Source: Streptomyces composti
GTDB taxonomy: Bacteria; Actinomycetota; Actinomycetes; Streptomycetales; Streptomycetaceae
Length of the DNA stretch: 64,000 bases
NCBI RefSeq assembly: GCF_012034205.1
Contig: NZ_JAATEM010000026.1
Location: forward strand, 59,560-123,559
Direction: 5' to 3'
Position 1 is the stretch's first letter; the number at the start of each line of letters is the position of its first letter. The notes beneath the pieces are model-generated. The model saw only the letters and a program-made list of their open reading frames with translations, did no database searches and was not told the origin of the DNA. A program made the translations under genes and the position numbers. Positions 49,262 to 57,676 of this stretch are shown here, in pieces.

Positions 49262-50901
49262 TGGACAGCGGCACGAACAGCGGATACGACAGCCAGGGCA
49301 CCGGGATCACCGTCAAGCAGGCGCTGGAGCTGCCCGGACTGCGCAGCGGGCTGCCGGAGGTCGTGGCGGGCGCCGACCGGCTGGACCGCACGGTGCGCTG
49401 GGTGCACGCGGGCGAGGTGCCCAACATCGCGTCCCTGCTCAAGGGCGGCGAGCTGCTGCTGACCACCGGCTACGGCATGGGCAACCGCCCGGCCGACCAG
49501 CGGGCGTTCGTGCGCACCCTGGCCGAACGGGACATCGCCGCGCTGGTGGTGGAGCTGGGCACCCGCTTCACCCGCCTGCCCGCCGCCCTGGTCGACACCG
49601 CCAGGGCGGCCGGGCTGCCGCTGGTGCAGCTGCACCGCGAGGTGCCGTTCGTGACGGTCACCGAGGAGATCCACACCGAGATCATCAACGGCCACTACGC
49701 GCTGCTGCAGCGCGCCGAGGAGGTCCACCGCCGCTGCACCGAGGCGCTGCTGGGCGGGGGCGGGGTGCCGCAGGTGCTGGAGATCCTGGCCGGGTTCAGC
49801 GGCAACCCGGTGTTCCTGGAGACGACCGACGGCCAGCTCCTCTACGCCGCCGGGGAGGGCCTGGAGGGGGCCGATCCGCTGCAGGTGTGGGAGGGGCTCA
49901 GGGACAGGCACCAGGACGACCCGCCGACCGGTTCGGCGCTGATCGACGTGCCCGGCGGCGGCCCGGGCAGCGGGCCGCGGGCGCGGCTGGTGCTGCTGCC
50001 GGTACGGGGCCGGCTGCTGCCGGTGCACCGGATGGCGGCCGAACGGGCGGCCGACATCCTGGCCGTGGTGCTGATGCAGGCCCGCCAGGAGGAGGAGCTG
50101 GCGGCGCGCGGCCGCGGCGACTTCCTCACCGACCTGGCCGAGGGCCGGATCAGCGCGCAGGACGCGCCGGCCCAGGCGCGGGTGCTGGGTTTCAAGCCCG
50201 GCGACAGCCCGCTGCTGCCGGTGGTGATGCGGCTCGGCGACGCGCTGTCCCCGCACGGCGGCGGCTGGGCGGTGCTGGCCCGCGCGGTCTCCGAGGAACT
50301 GGCCTCGCTGGGCGTGCCGCTGCTGCTGGGCGTGCGGCCGGTGGAGGGCCGGGTGCCGCTGCTGCTGGGGCTGCGCTCGGAGGCGGACCGTACGGCGATC
50401 GCGGACCGGGCGGCGGTGGCGCTGCGGGCCGGCGTGGAGCGGGCCGGGATACTGCGCCCCGGCGCGCCGCCGCCGGTCGTGGTGGTCGGCATGCCCGGCG
50501 GCTGGGCGGCGGCCTCGACGGGGCTGCGGCACGCGGCCGAGACGGCGACGGCGGCGCAGGGCCTGCCGGAGCGGCCCTGGTACGACGCGCGGCGCCTGGA
50601 CATCGACCTGCTGATGTGGCGGCTGCGTGACCATCCGGACCTGGCGGCGTTCGTGGAACGCGCCCTCGGACCGCTGCTCGAGCACGACCGCCGCTCGCGC
50701 CCGCCGCTGCTGCCGACGCTGGAGACGTATCTGGCGCACACCGGCCGCAAGGCGGAGACGGCGCGGGAGCTGCATCTGAACCGCCAGACCCTCTACAACC
50801 GCCTCGCCCGCATCGGGGAGTTGCTCGGCAGCGACCTCGACGACCCGCAGACGGCCCTGGTGCTGAGCCTGGCGCTGCGGGCCCGCCGGCACGTGTCCTG
50901 A
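49261..50901 (+). CDS. PucR-family transcriptional regulator
   Basis: 546 residues. N-terminal PucR domain: TVKQALELPGLRSGLPEVVAG, VRWVHAGEVPNIASLLKGGE and LLLTTGYGMG. A GGDEF-like/CdaR central region follows (about 250-430), then the C-terminal HTH_30: LLPTLETYLAHTGRKAETAR and ELHLNRQTLYNRLARIGELL (about 485-525). Members control purine, GABA or amino-acid use. It may regulate the preceding FAD oxidase, which is the only co-directional neighbour. Convergent with the glycosyltransferase gene. Confidence 0.88.
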   Translation: MDSGTNSGYDSQGTGITVKQALELPGLRSGLPEVVAGADRLDRTVRWVHAGEVPNIASLLKGGELLLTTGYGMGNRPADQRAFVRTLAERDIAALVVELGTRFTRLPAALVDTARAAGLPLVQLHREVPFVTVTEEIHTEIINGHYALLQRAEEVHRRCTEALLGGGGVPQVLEILAGFSGNPVFLETTDGQLLYAAGEGLEGADPLQVWEGLRDRHQDDPPTGSALIDVPGGGPGSGPRARLVLLPVRGRLLPVHRMAAERAADILAVVLMQARQEEELAARGRGDFLTDLAEGRISAQDAPAQARVLGFKPGDSPLLPVVMRLGDALSPHGGGWAVLARAVSEELASLGVPLLLGVRPVEGRVPLLLGLRSEADRTAIADRAAVALRAGVERAGILRPGAPPPVVVVGMPGGWAAASTGLRHAAETATAAQGLPERPWYDARRLDIDLLMWRLRDHPDLAAFVERALGPLLEHDRRSRPPLLPTLETYLAHTGRKAETARELHLNRQTLYNRLARIGELLGSDLDDPQTALVLSLALRARRHVS

Positions 50902-50904
50902 TCC

Positions 50905-50928
50905 CGGCGGCCCGCTCCGCGGCCGCCG
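50905..50928. terminator. Bidirectional terminator
   Basis: CGGCGGCC and GGCCGCCG (8 bp) flank the 8-nt loop CGCTCCGC in the 31-bp gap between convergent genes. Confidence 0.7.
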
Positions 50929-50932
50929 TCGC

Positions 50933-52069
50933 TCACACGAGGGGGCGGGTCTGGGTCAGCTCGTCGTAGATGCTGAGCACCTGGGCGACCGTCTCGTCCT
51001 CGGTCGGCCAGGTGGCCGCCTGCCGGGCGCCCTTCTCGGCGAGCTCCGCCCGCCGCCCGGGGTCCTTCAGCAGCCGGGTGACGGCGTCGGCGAGAGCGCG
51101 CGCATGGCCGTAGGGGACGAGTTCGGCGGCGTCGCCGACGAGTTCGGGGATGCCGCCGACCCGGGTGGCGACCAGCGGCACCCGGGCGTGGAGGGCCTCC
51201 TGGGCGAGCACGGAGCGCGCCTCCCAGCGGCTGGTGAGCAGGGCGAGGTCGGCGGCCGCGATCAGGCCGGTGGCGTCCTCGCACCGGCCGATGAGCCGGA
51301 CCGGCAGCTCCTCCTGCTCGATCCGCCGCTGCAGGGCGGCCCGTTGCGGCCCCTCCCCCGCGATCACCACCAGCGGCACCGGGTCCGACCCGCGCCAGGC
51401 GTGCGCCGCGTCCAGCAGGGTGCCGTAGCCGCGGTGCGGTTCGAGGGAGCCCACGGCGACGAGCAACGGGCGTCCGATGGCGCCGAGTTCGGCGCGCACC
51501 TTGGACCGTGTCCGGTCGGGATCGTCCGTCACGGGCGCGGGCCGCGGCCCGGGCAGGGCGACGGCGGCGAGCCGGGCGTCCCGCGCCCCGGTGCGGCGGG
51601 CCCGGTCGACCAGCACGGAGGTGGTGCCGAGCACCACCGTGGCCGCTTTGACGACCCGTCGCTCCAGCAGGCGCAGGAACTGGGCGCGCGCCCCCTCGGC
51701 GTGCGCCCGGTCGTGCCAGGTGACGACCAGCGGGGTGCGCCGGCCGCTCAGCGCGAGCACGGTGCGGAAGGAGGCGTGCAGGCCGTGCGCGTGCACCAGG
51801 TCGGCGTGCGTGCAGGCCGCCCGCAGCGCGGCCACCGAGCCGGGGTCGCTGCTGCGCGGCACGGGCACCAGCTCGGCACCCACGTCCGTGAATCCGTAGG
51901 TGTGATCCGCCTCGACGGGGGCGCACACCGTGACGCGCACGCCCCGTGCGACCAGCCCCGCGGCCAGCGACCGCACATGGGCGCTGCTGGTGGCGTTGCC
52001 CCCGCCCAGCACCTGCACGGTGCGCAGCGGCGACTGGCCGTGCGGCGAGGGGCTGCTGACGGGGGTCAC
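50933..52069 (-). CDS. Glycosyltransferase family 4 protein
   Basis: 378 residues with the GT-B fold. N-terminal half: VQVLGGGNATSSAHVRSLAAGL, ADLVHAHGLHASFRTVLAL, LVVTWHDRAH. C-terminal half: LLVAVGSLEPHRGYGTLLDA, LVVIAGEGPQRAALQRRI, and the nucleotide-sugar site SRWEARSVLAQEALHARVPLV (about 278-298), where Arg-Ser replaces the common E-x7-E spacing partner. It transfers a sugar from a nucleotide donor to an unknown lipid or carbohydrate acceptor. GTG 52069 follows GGAG. In the run up to recN on the same strand but 220 bp downstream of it. Confidence 0.85.
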   Translation of the reverse strand: MTPVSSPSPHGQSPLRTVQVLGGGNATSSAHVRSLAAGLVARGVRVTVCAPVEADHTYGFTDVGAELVPVPRSSDPGSVAALRAACTHADLVHAHGLHASFRTVLALSGRRTPLVVTWHDRAHAEGARAQFLRLLERRVVKAATVVLGTTSVLVDRARRTGARDARLAAVALPGPRPAPVTDDPDRTRSKVRAELGAIGRPLLVAVGSLEPHRGYGTLLDAAHAWRGSDPVPLVVIAGEGPQRAALQRRIEQEELPVRLIGRCEDATGLIAAADLALLTSRWEARSVLAQEALHARVPLVATRVGGIPELVGDAAELVPYGHARALADAVTRLLKDPGRRAELAEKGARQAATWPTEDETVAQVLSIYDELTQTRPLV

Positions 52070-52290
52070 GTGGCCGTGCTCCTGATTCGGGTCGGGCGGT
52101 CACGAAAGAACGTACAGAAGGTTCGTGCGGAGGGGATGTACCGCGCGATGCCCTCCGGGTACCCGTCAAGGATGCCAGCACGTACGGGTGTTCCGGGAAC
52201 GACAAAGGTCCCGCGGGCGCGGGCCGACCGTCCCCTTCACCCACACGAGTGACGGAAGCTCCCGCTCCGCAGCCGCCCCGCGGCCCGGTG

Positions 52291-54021
52291 TCAGAGGTCT
52301 GCGCGGGCCGTTGCCAGGAGTTCCTCGGCGTGGGCGCGGGCGGTCTCGGAGTCTTCCTGGCCGGCCAGCATGCGGGACAGCTCGCGGATGCGGTCCTCGC
52401 CGTCGAGGACCTTCACCCCGGAGCGGGTGACCGATCCGTCGTCGGTCTTCTCGACCAGCAGCTGCCGGTCGGCGAACGCGGCCACCTGGGGCAGATGCGT
52501 GACCACGATGACCTGGGCGGTCTTCGCCAGACGCGCCAGGCGACGTCCGATCTCCACGGCGGCCTTGCCGCCGACGCCGGCGTCCACCTCGTCGAAGAGG
52601 TACGTGGGCACCGGATCGGTGCCGGCGAAGACGACCTCCACGGCGAGCATCACGCGGGACAGCTCACCTCCGGAGGCGCCCTTGGCGATCGGACGGGCCG
52701 GGGCTCCCGGGTGCGGGGCGAGCAGCAGCTCGACCTCGTCCACGCCCGACGGGCCGTAGGCCACGGTGCGTCCGTTCACCTCGACGCCGTCCGGGTCCTC
52801 GGTCTGCCGGATGTCGAACGACACGCGGGCGTGCGGCATGGCGAGCGAGGCCAGCTCCTCGGTCACGGCCGCCGCGAACCGCTCGGCCGCCTCGGCCCGC
52901 GCCTGCGACAGTGTCTGCGCCAGACCGCCGAGTTCGGCACGCAGCGCGTCCCGTTCGGCCGTCAGCTCCTCGATCCGCTCGTCGTCGCCGTCCAGCTCGG
53001 TCAGCCGTGCGGCGCTCTTCTCGGCCCAGGCCAGCACGGCGGCGATGTCCTCGCCGTACTTGCGGGTCAGCCCGGTGAGCGCGGCGCGCCGCTCCTCGAC
53101 CGCGGCCAGCCGCAGCGGGTCGGCGTCCAGGTCGTCGGCGTATCCGGCCAGCTCCCCGGCCACGTCGCGCAGCAGAATGCCGATCTCGCCGATCCGGTCG
53201 GTGAGCGCGGCCAGCGCCGGGTCGTGCGCCCGGACGGCCTCCAGGGCCCGCTGGGCGCCCGCCACGAGCGTCCCCGCGTCCACGCCCTCGGGGTCCTCCG
53301 GGTTGCCTGCGAGGGCGGCGTGTGCGGCCGCCGCGGCCGACGCCAGCGCCTCGGCGTGGCCCAGCCGCTCGGCCTCCTCCGCCAGTTCCACGTCCTCACC
53401 GGCCCGCGGTTCCACCGCGGCGATCTCCTCGAGACCGAAGCGCAGCATGTCGGCCTCCTGGGCCCGCTCGCGCGCACGGGTGGTGATCTCCTCCAGCTCG
53501 GCGGAGACGGCCCGCAGCCGCTTGTACGCCTCGGTGTACTTGGCGAGCGGCACGGCGACCGCGTCCCCCGCGTACCGGTCGAGCGCCTGCCGCTGCCGGG
53601 AGAGCTTCAGCAGCCCCTGCTGGTCGGTCTGCCCGTGCACGGCGACGAGTTCGTCGGCGAGCTCGGACAGCAGCCCCACCGGCACGCTGCGCCCGCCCAG
53701 ATGGGCCCGGGAGCGTCCCTCGGCGGAAACGGTACGGCTGATCAGCAGGGCCCCGTCGTCGAGCTCGGCCCCGGCCTCCTGGGCCCGGAGCGCCGCGGGG
53801 GCGTCCTCGGGCACGGAGATCCGCCCCTCGACGACGGCGTTGCGCGCCCCGATCCGTACCAGGCCCGCGTCCGCGCGCCCGCCGAGGAGCAGGCCGAGGC
53901 TGGTGACCACCATGGTCTTGCCCGCGCCCGTCTCACCGGTGACGGCGGTGAAGCCGGGCGACAGCTCGACCACAGCGTCGTCGATCACTCCGAGCGACCG
54001 TATCCGCATCTCCTCCAACAC
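52291..54021 (-). CDS. recN: DNA repair protein RecN
   Basis: An SMC-like ATPase of about 576 residues. Walker A AVTGETGAGKTMVV (about 26-39), long coiled-coil arms (about 150-350, with EEITTRARERAQEADMLRFG and ELDGDDERIEELTAERDALR), signature KGASGGELSRVMLAVEVVF, Walker B PTYLFDEVDAGVGG and VVTHLPQVAAFADRQLLVE. It holds broken DNA ends together in double-strand-break repair. The start is taken as GTG 54021 because TATGGT lies 7 nt before it (leaderless); ATG 54033 is in-frame but overlaps that -10. No LexA box is visible. Normal length. Confidence 0.94.
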   Translation of the reverse strand: MLEEMRIRSLGVIDDAVVELSPGFTAVTGETGAGKTMVVTSLGLLLGGRADAGLVRIGARNAVVEGRISVPEDAPAALRAQEAGAELDDGALLISRTVSAEGRSRAHLGGRSVPVGLLSELADELVAVHGQTDQQGLLKLSRQRQALDRYAGDAVAVPLAKYTEAYKRLRAVSAELEEITTRARERAQEADMLRFGLEEIAAVEPRAGEDVELAEEAERLGHAEALASAAAAAHAALAGNPEDPEGVDAGTLVAGAQRALEAVRAHDPALAALTDRIGEIGILLRDVAGELAGYADDLDADPLRLAAVEERRAALTGLTRKYGEDIAAVLAWAEKSAARLTELDGDDERIEELTAERDALRAELGGLAQTLSQARAEAAERFAAAVTEELASLAMPHARVSFDIRQTEDPDGVEVNGRTVAYGPSGVDEVELLLAPHPGAPARPIAKGASGGELSRVMLAVEVVFAGTDPVPTYLFDEVDAGVGGKAAVEIGRRLARLAKTAQVIVVTHLPQVAAFADRQLLVEKTDDGSVTRSGVKVLDGEDRIRELSRMLAGQEDSETARAHAEELLATARADL

Positions 54022-54034
54022 GGGAAAGACCATA
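54021..54034 (-). promoter_or_regulatory. -10 element giving a leaderless start for recN
   Basis: On the minus strand TATGGT (54034-54029) is followed by CTTTCCC and GTG 54021. No Shine-Dalgarno at usable distance. Confidence 0.5.
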
Positions 54035-54156
54035 CGAGGTCCGGCAGGAGAAGTGCGACCGCCCCACCTTTGTCACCCAGGGGAGTGGCCCGGCCCCGCG
54101 GGGGCACCGGATTCCGGAGGGCTCAGCCGGGCCGGGACACCGGCCGGGTGCATGCG

Positions 54157-55062
54157 CTAGTGCGGGGCTCCGCGCCATCCGGAGACCGGCAGCGCGAACT
54201 TCGCCACCAGACGGTCGGTGAACGAGGCGTGGTGCAGCCGCGCCAGCCGCACCGGCACCGCTCCCCTGCGCACCTCCACCCGGGCCCCGGCCGGCAGCTC
54301 CACCGTGCGCCGCCCGTCGCACCACAGCACCCCGGGCGGGACGTGCGGCAGCACCTCCACGGCCAGCACCGAGTCGGGCGAGGTGACCAGCGGCTTGGCG
54401 AACAGCGCGTGCGCCGAGATGGGCACCATCAAAAGGGCCTCCACCTCGGGCCACACCACCGGGCCGCCCGCGGAGAACGCGTAGGCGGTGGAGCCGGTGG
54501 GGGTGGCGCAGACGATGCCGTCGCAGCCGAAGCCGGTGACCGGCCGCCCGTCGATCTCCAGCACGACCTCGAGCATCCGCTCCGCGGACACCTTCTGCAC
54601 GGCCGCCTCGTTCAGCGCCCAGTCGGTGTGCACGATGTCGCCGTTGCGGTGCACCACGACGTCGATGGTCATGCGCTCCTCGACCTCGTAGGCCCGGTTC
54701 ACCACCCGGTCCACGACCTTGTCGAGGTCGTCCCGCTCGGCCTCCGCGAGGAACCCCACCCGGCCGAGGTTGACGCCGAGCATCGGCACTCCGGAGGCCC
54801 GCGCGAACTCCGCGCCGCGCAGCAGCGTGCCGTCACCGCCGAGGACGATGAGCAGCTCGCAGTCGTCGAGGCACTGCGGGGTGGCCTCCTTGACCGTCTC
54901 CACCTCGTCCGGCAGCGGCAGATCCTGCGCCTCGGCCTCCAGCACCCGCACCCCGAGCCCGGAGCGCAACAGCCCCTTGACCACGAGCTCGGCGCTGCGG
55001 ATGGCCGCGGGCCGCCCGGTGTGGGCCAGCAGGAATACAGTTCGAGCTCGGTTCTGTGTCAA
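54157..55062 (-). CDS. nadK: NAD kinase
   Basis: 301 residues. TVFLLAHTGRPAAIRSAELV, the hallmark LLIVLGGDGTLLRGAEFA (about 74-91), LGVNLGRVGFLAEAER, the NE motif in WALNEAAVQK, and the glycine-rich GFGCDGIVCATPTGSTAYAFSAGGP (in two parts). It phosphorylates NAD+ to NADP+. The TTG start shares bases with the tlyA stop (TTGA) and has GGAGG seven bases upstream, so it is coupled to tlyA. The tlyA-nadK-recN order is conserved in mycobacteria. Confidence 0.95.
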   Translation of the reverse strand: MTQNRARTVFLLAHTGRPAAIRSAELVVKGLLRSGLGVRVLEAEAQDLPLPDEVETVKEATPQCLDDCELLIVLGGDGTLLRGAEFARASGVPMLGVNLGRVGFLAEAERDDLDKVVDRVVNRAYEVEERMTIDVVVHRNGDIVHTDWALNEAAVQKVSAERMLEVVLEIDGRPVTGFGCDGIVCATPTGSTAYAFSAGGPVVWPEVEALLMVPISAHALFAKPLVTSPDSVLAVEVLPHVPPGVLWCDGRRTVELPAGARVEVRRGAVPVRLARLHHASFTDRLVAKFALPVSGWRGAPH

Positions 55063-55874
55063 CGCGGCCCCTCCGCCACAGCACGGTCGACTTCGGCCGG
55101 GTCCAGTTCCGGAGCCCCGGCCCGCAGCCACAAGAAGTATTCGACATTGCCGGAAGGTCCGGGCAGCGGGCTCGCGGTGACTCCCTTCACGCCGAGCCCC
55201 AGTTCCCACGCCTTCCCGGCCACACCCTTCACGGCCTCGGCCCGCAGCTGCGGGCTGCGCACCACGCCCCCGCTGCCGAGGCGCTCCTTGCCCACCTCGA
55301 ACTGCGGCTTGACCATCATCACCAGGTCGGCGTCCGGCTTCACGCACCGCTTCAGGGCGGGCAGCACCAGCCCGAGCGGGATGAAGGACAGATCCCCCAC
55401 GACAAGGTCCACAGGCTCCCCATCGATCGCATCGAGCGTCAACTCCCTTACGTTCGTACGGTCCTTGACGGTGACGCGTTCATCGCTCCGCAGAGACCAT
55501 GCAAGTTGTCCGTATCCGACGTCCACGGCGACCACGTGTGCGGCGCCCGCACGCAGCAGTACGTCGGTGAAGCCGCCGGTGGAGGCCCCGGCGTCCAGGG
55601 CGCGCCGCCCCTTGACGACCAGGCCCTGCGGCAGGAACACCTCGAGGGCGCCGGCGAGCTTGTGGCCGCCGCGGGAGACGTAGTCCGGGTCGTTCTCGTC
55701 CTGGGCGACGACGATCGCGGCGGCGGTCTCGACCTGGGTGGCGGGCTTGGTCGCGACGGTCTTGCCGACGGTGACCCGCCCGGCGGCGATCAGCTGGCTG
55801 GCGTGCTCGCGCGAGCGCGCGAGCTTCCGGCGGACCAGCTCCGCGTCGAGACGGCGGCGTGCGACTCCTGCCAC
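55059..55874 (-). CDS. tlyA: TlyA-family rRNA 2'-O-methyltransferase
   Basis: 271 residues. N-terminal S4 RNA-binding domain (RRLDAELVRRKLARSREHAS, about 7-26; VTVGKTVATKPATQV) and a FtsJ/RrmJ-like methyltransferase: YVSRGGHKLAGALEVF, SAM site ALDAGASTGGFTDVLLRAGA (about 95), VDVGYGQLAWSLRSDERV, LVVGDLSFIPLGLVLPALKR and MVKPQFEVGKERL. It methylates cytidines in 16S/23S rRNA, which determines capreomycin sensitivity in mycobacteria. GTG after GGGGAG. Seven bp after the small upstream gene. Confidence 0.92.
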   Translation of the reverse strand: MAGVARRRLDAELVRRKLARSREHASQLIAAGRVTVGKTVATKPATQVETAAAIVVAQDENDPDYVSRGGHKLAGALEVFLPQGLVVKGRRALDAGASTGGFTDVLLRAGAAHVVAVDVGYGQLAWSLRSDERVTVKDRTNVRELTLDAIDGEPVDLVVGDLSFIPLGLVLPALKRCVKPDADLVMMVKPQFEVGKERLGSGGVVRSPQLRAEAVKGVAGKAWELGLGVKGVTASPLPGPSGNVEYFLWLRAGAPELDPAEVDRAVAEGPR

Positions 55875-55881
55875 GTTCGGT

Positions 55882-56343
55882 TCAGCTCCCCTGTCGGTGG
55901 TTCGTCAAATCGGCCGGGCGGCCCGCGGGCCCCGGGTGCGGGGCGCCGGCCGGGTGCGCGGGGGGCGGCACCGGTCCCGGGCGGGTGTCGAGGGCGGTGA
56001 GCGCGTCACGCAGCCCCCGGTGCACATCCTCGTACACCTCGAGGTGACCGTCCGTGGTGAGATGGTCGGCGTCGGCCAGCCGCTGCAGATGGGCGTCCAC
56101 CTCGGCGTTGCCGGTGGGGGTGCGGGGCACGCCGAGGGGCGCGGGACCGGCGGGCTCGTAGGTGGTCTCCGCCGCCGGGTCGTACGGGGACTCCGCCGCG
56201 GGCTCCGCGTGCTCCTCGTGGCCCTGGTGCTCCTCGCGGCCCTCGTACTTCTCGCGGCCCTCGTGTTCCCGGGGCGATGCCGGGCCGCCGGGCGCCACCG
56301 GGCTCGCGGGCGCCACCGGGCTGTCGGGACGTGCGTCGTTCAT
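55882..56343 (-). CDS. Small conserved protein upstream of tlyA
   Basis: 153 residues, not assigned to a known function. The N-terminal 75 are Pro/Ala/Glu/His-rich with degenerate REEHEG-type repeats (EHEGREKYEGREEHQGHEEH). The core block VDAHLQRLADADHLTTDGHL followed by EVYEDVHRGLRDALTAL (about 82-118) is a predicted helical pair and is the likely conserved part. A Pro-rich tail follows. ATG 56343 is preceded by TAGCGT-N6 (leaderless). Its position at the head of the tlyA-nadK-recN run suggests co-transcription. Confidence 0.7.
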   Translation of the reverse strand: MNDARPDSPVAPASPVAPGGPASPREHEGREKYEGREEHQGHEEHAEPAAESPYDPAAETTYEPAGPAPLGVPRTPTGNAEVDAHLQRLADADHLTTDGHLEVYEDVHRGLRDALTALDTRPGPVPPPAHPAGAPHPGPAGRPADLTNHRQGS

Positions 56344-56355
56344 GCCCCGACGCTA
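56343..56355 (-). promoter_or_regulatory. -10 element giving a leaderless start
   Basis: On the minus strand TAGCGT (56355-56350), then CGGGGC, then ATG 56343. The divergent SCP2 gene begins 43 bp away. Confidence 0.6.
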
Positions 56356-56371
56356 CCCCGAACCCCTGGGG

Positions 56372-56386
56372 TACCGTCGTGCGCGA
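56372..56386 (+). promoter_or_regulatory. -10 element giving a leaderless start
   Basis: TACCGT at 56372-56377, then 8 nt, then ATG 56386. It forms a compact divergent pair with the minus-strand TAGCGT at 56350-56355. Confidence 0.5.
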
Positions 56387-56733
56387 TGGCCACGATCGAG
56401 GAGTGCCGTGCCGCACTCGACAAGCTTTCGGACAGCATGCGGCGCGCCGGGGGCGAGGTGCGCGCCGCCGCGGCGATGGACCGCTCGGTCAGCTGCCACC
56501 TCACCGATCTGGAGGTGACCTTCGCCGGCCGGCTCACCGGCGGCCGCGTCGAGGTGCACGACACCTACGCGGGACCGCCGCGCGAGCGGGCGCAGATCCG
56601 GCTGGCGATGACCGGCGACGACCTGGTCGCGCTGGTCGGCGGCGAGCTGCACTTCGCCCGCGCCTGGGCGTCGGGCCGGGTGCGGCTGGAGGCGGGGCTG
56701 CGGGATCTGCTGCGCCTGAGGAAGCTGCTCTGA
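56386..56733 (+). CDS. SCP2 sterol-binding-domain protein
   Basis: 115 residues, single SCP2-like fold: RSVSCHLTDLEVTFAGRLTG, YAGPPRERAQIRLAMTGDDL, VALVGGELHFARAWASGRV, EAGLRDLLRLRKLL. Such domains form a hydrophobic cavity for lipids or act as a module in larger enzymes; here it stands alone in the cytoplasm. Leaderless start. The 3' end is part of a 25-bp threefold repeat. Convergent with the siderophore ATPase gene. Confidence 0.82.
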   Translation: MATIEECRAALDKLSDSMRRAGGEVRAAAAMDRSVSCHLTDLEVTFAGRLTGGRVEVHDTYAGPPRERAQIRLAMTGDDLVALVGGELHFARAWASGRVRLEAGLRDLLRLRKLL

Positions 56734-56792
56734 CCCGCGTTTGGGAAAGCTGCTCTCGCCCGCGTCCGGGAAAGCTGCTCCGCCCGGCGGCG
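56718..56792 (+). repeat. Three imperfect 25-bp tandem copies at the 3' end of the SCP2 gene
   Basis: GCTGCTC recurs at 56724, 56749 and 56774 inside 25-bp units (GGAAAGCTGCTC...CCCGCGT). The first copy contains the last codons and stop of the SCP2 gene. A GCGGGCGCGCGCCCGC palindrome (56790-56805) follows and may terminate transcription. Confidence 0.75.
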
Positions 56793-56809
56793 GGCGCGCG
56801 CCCGCCCCG

Positions 56810-57676
56810 TCAGGAGGCCGCGGCAGCCGCTCGCGCCTTGCGGGCGGCCGGCACGATCAGCGGGGTGCCGGTCTCCGGGTCGTCGATGACCTGGCACCGC
56901 AGCCCGAAGACCTGCTCCACCAGCCCGGCGGTGACGATGTCCTTCGGGGCGCCCTCCGCGACGACCCTGCCCTCGCGCAGCGCGATCAGATGGGTGGCGT
57001 AGCGGGCGGCGTGGTTGAGGTCGTGCAGCACCGCGACCAGGGTGCGGCCCTGCTCCTCGTGGAGTTCCGCACACAGGTCGAGGACGTCGATCTGGTGCTG
57101 GATGTCGAGGTAGGTGGTCGGCTCGTCCAGCAGCAGCAGCGGCGTCTGCTGGGCGAGGGCCATGGCGATCCACACCCGCTGCCGCTGGCCGCCGGAGAGT
57201 TCGTCGACATAGCGGTCGGCCAGCTCGGCGACCCCGGTCTGCGCCATGGACTCCTGCACCACCCGCTCGTCCTCGGAGGACCACTGGCGCAGGATGCCCT
57301 GGTGCGGGTAGCGGCCGCGGGCCACCAGGTCGGCGACGGTGATCCCGTCGGGCGCGATGGACGACTGGGGCAGCAGGCCGAGGGTGCGGGCGACCTTCTT
57401 GGCCGGCATGGACTGGATGAGCTGCCCGTCGAGCAGCACCCGCCCGTGGCTGGGCTTGAGCATCCGCGACAGCGCGCGCAGCAGCGTCGACTTGCCGCAG
57501 GCGTTGGGACCGACGATGACGGTGAAGGAGTTGTCCGGTATCTCCACCGACAGCTGCTCGGCGATGACCCGCTGGTCGTAGGCGAGGGTGACGTTCTCGG
57601 CGGACAGGCGGTTCACGGTGCTCCTCGGGTTCTTCGGTCCGTTCGGTCCGCTGGGGGCGGGCGTGCGGGCGCTCAT
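56810..57676 (-). CDS. Iron-siderophore ABC transporter ATPase (FepC/FhuC-like)
   Basis: 288 residues. ENVTLAYDQRVIAEQLSVEI, Walker A GPNACGKSTLLRALSRML (about 56), Q-loop LLPQSSIAPDGITVADLVAR, signature DELSGGQRQRVWIAMALAQQ (about 155), Walker B LLLLDEPTTYLD and switch VAVLHDLNHAARYA. It powers uptake of ferric siderophores or vitamin B12-type ligands. The ATG overlaps the second permease stop (ATGA). Third gene of a permease-permease-ATPase operon under an iron box. Confidence 0.92.
   Translation of the reverse strand: MSARTPAPSGPNGPKNPRSTVNRLSAENVTLAYDQRVIAEQLSVEIPDNSFTVIVGPNACGKSTLLRALSRMLKPSHGRVLLDGQLIQSMPAKKVARTLGLLPQSSIAPDGITVADLVARGRYPHQGILRQWSSEDERVVQESMAQTGVAELADRYVDELSGGQRQRVWIAMALAQQTPLLLLDEPTTYLDIQHQIDVLDLCAELHEEQGRTLVAVLHDLNHAARYATHLIALREGRVVAEGAPKDIVTAGLVEQVFGLRCQVIDDPETGTPLIVPAARKARAAAAAS

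Noticed and set aside
45844..50892. Very long open frame on the minus strand (over 1,600 codons)
   Set aside because: It runs antisense to the GH15, FAD-oxidase and PucR genes, all with clear family motifs. Its composition (Gln, Arg, Ala, Gly, His, Pro) is that of a high-GC shadow frame.
54021..54070. LexA box upstream of recN
   Set aside because: No GAAC-N4-GTTC or close variant found near the start, although recN is SOS-controlled in some bacteria.
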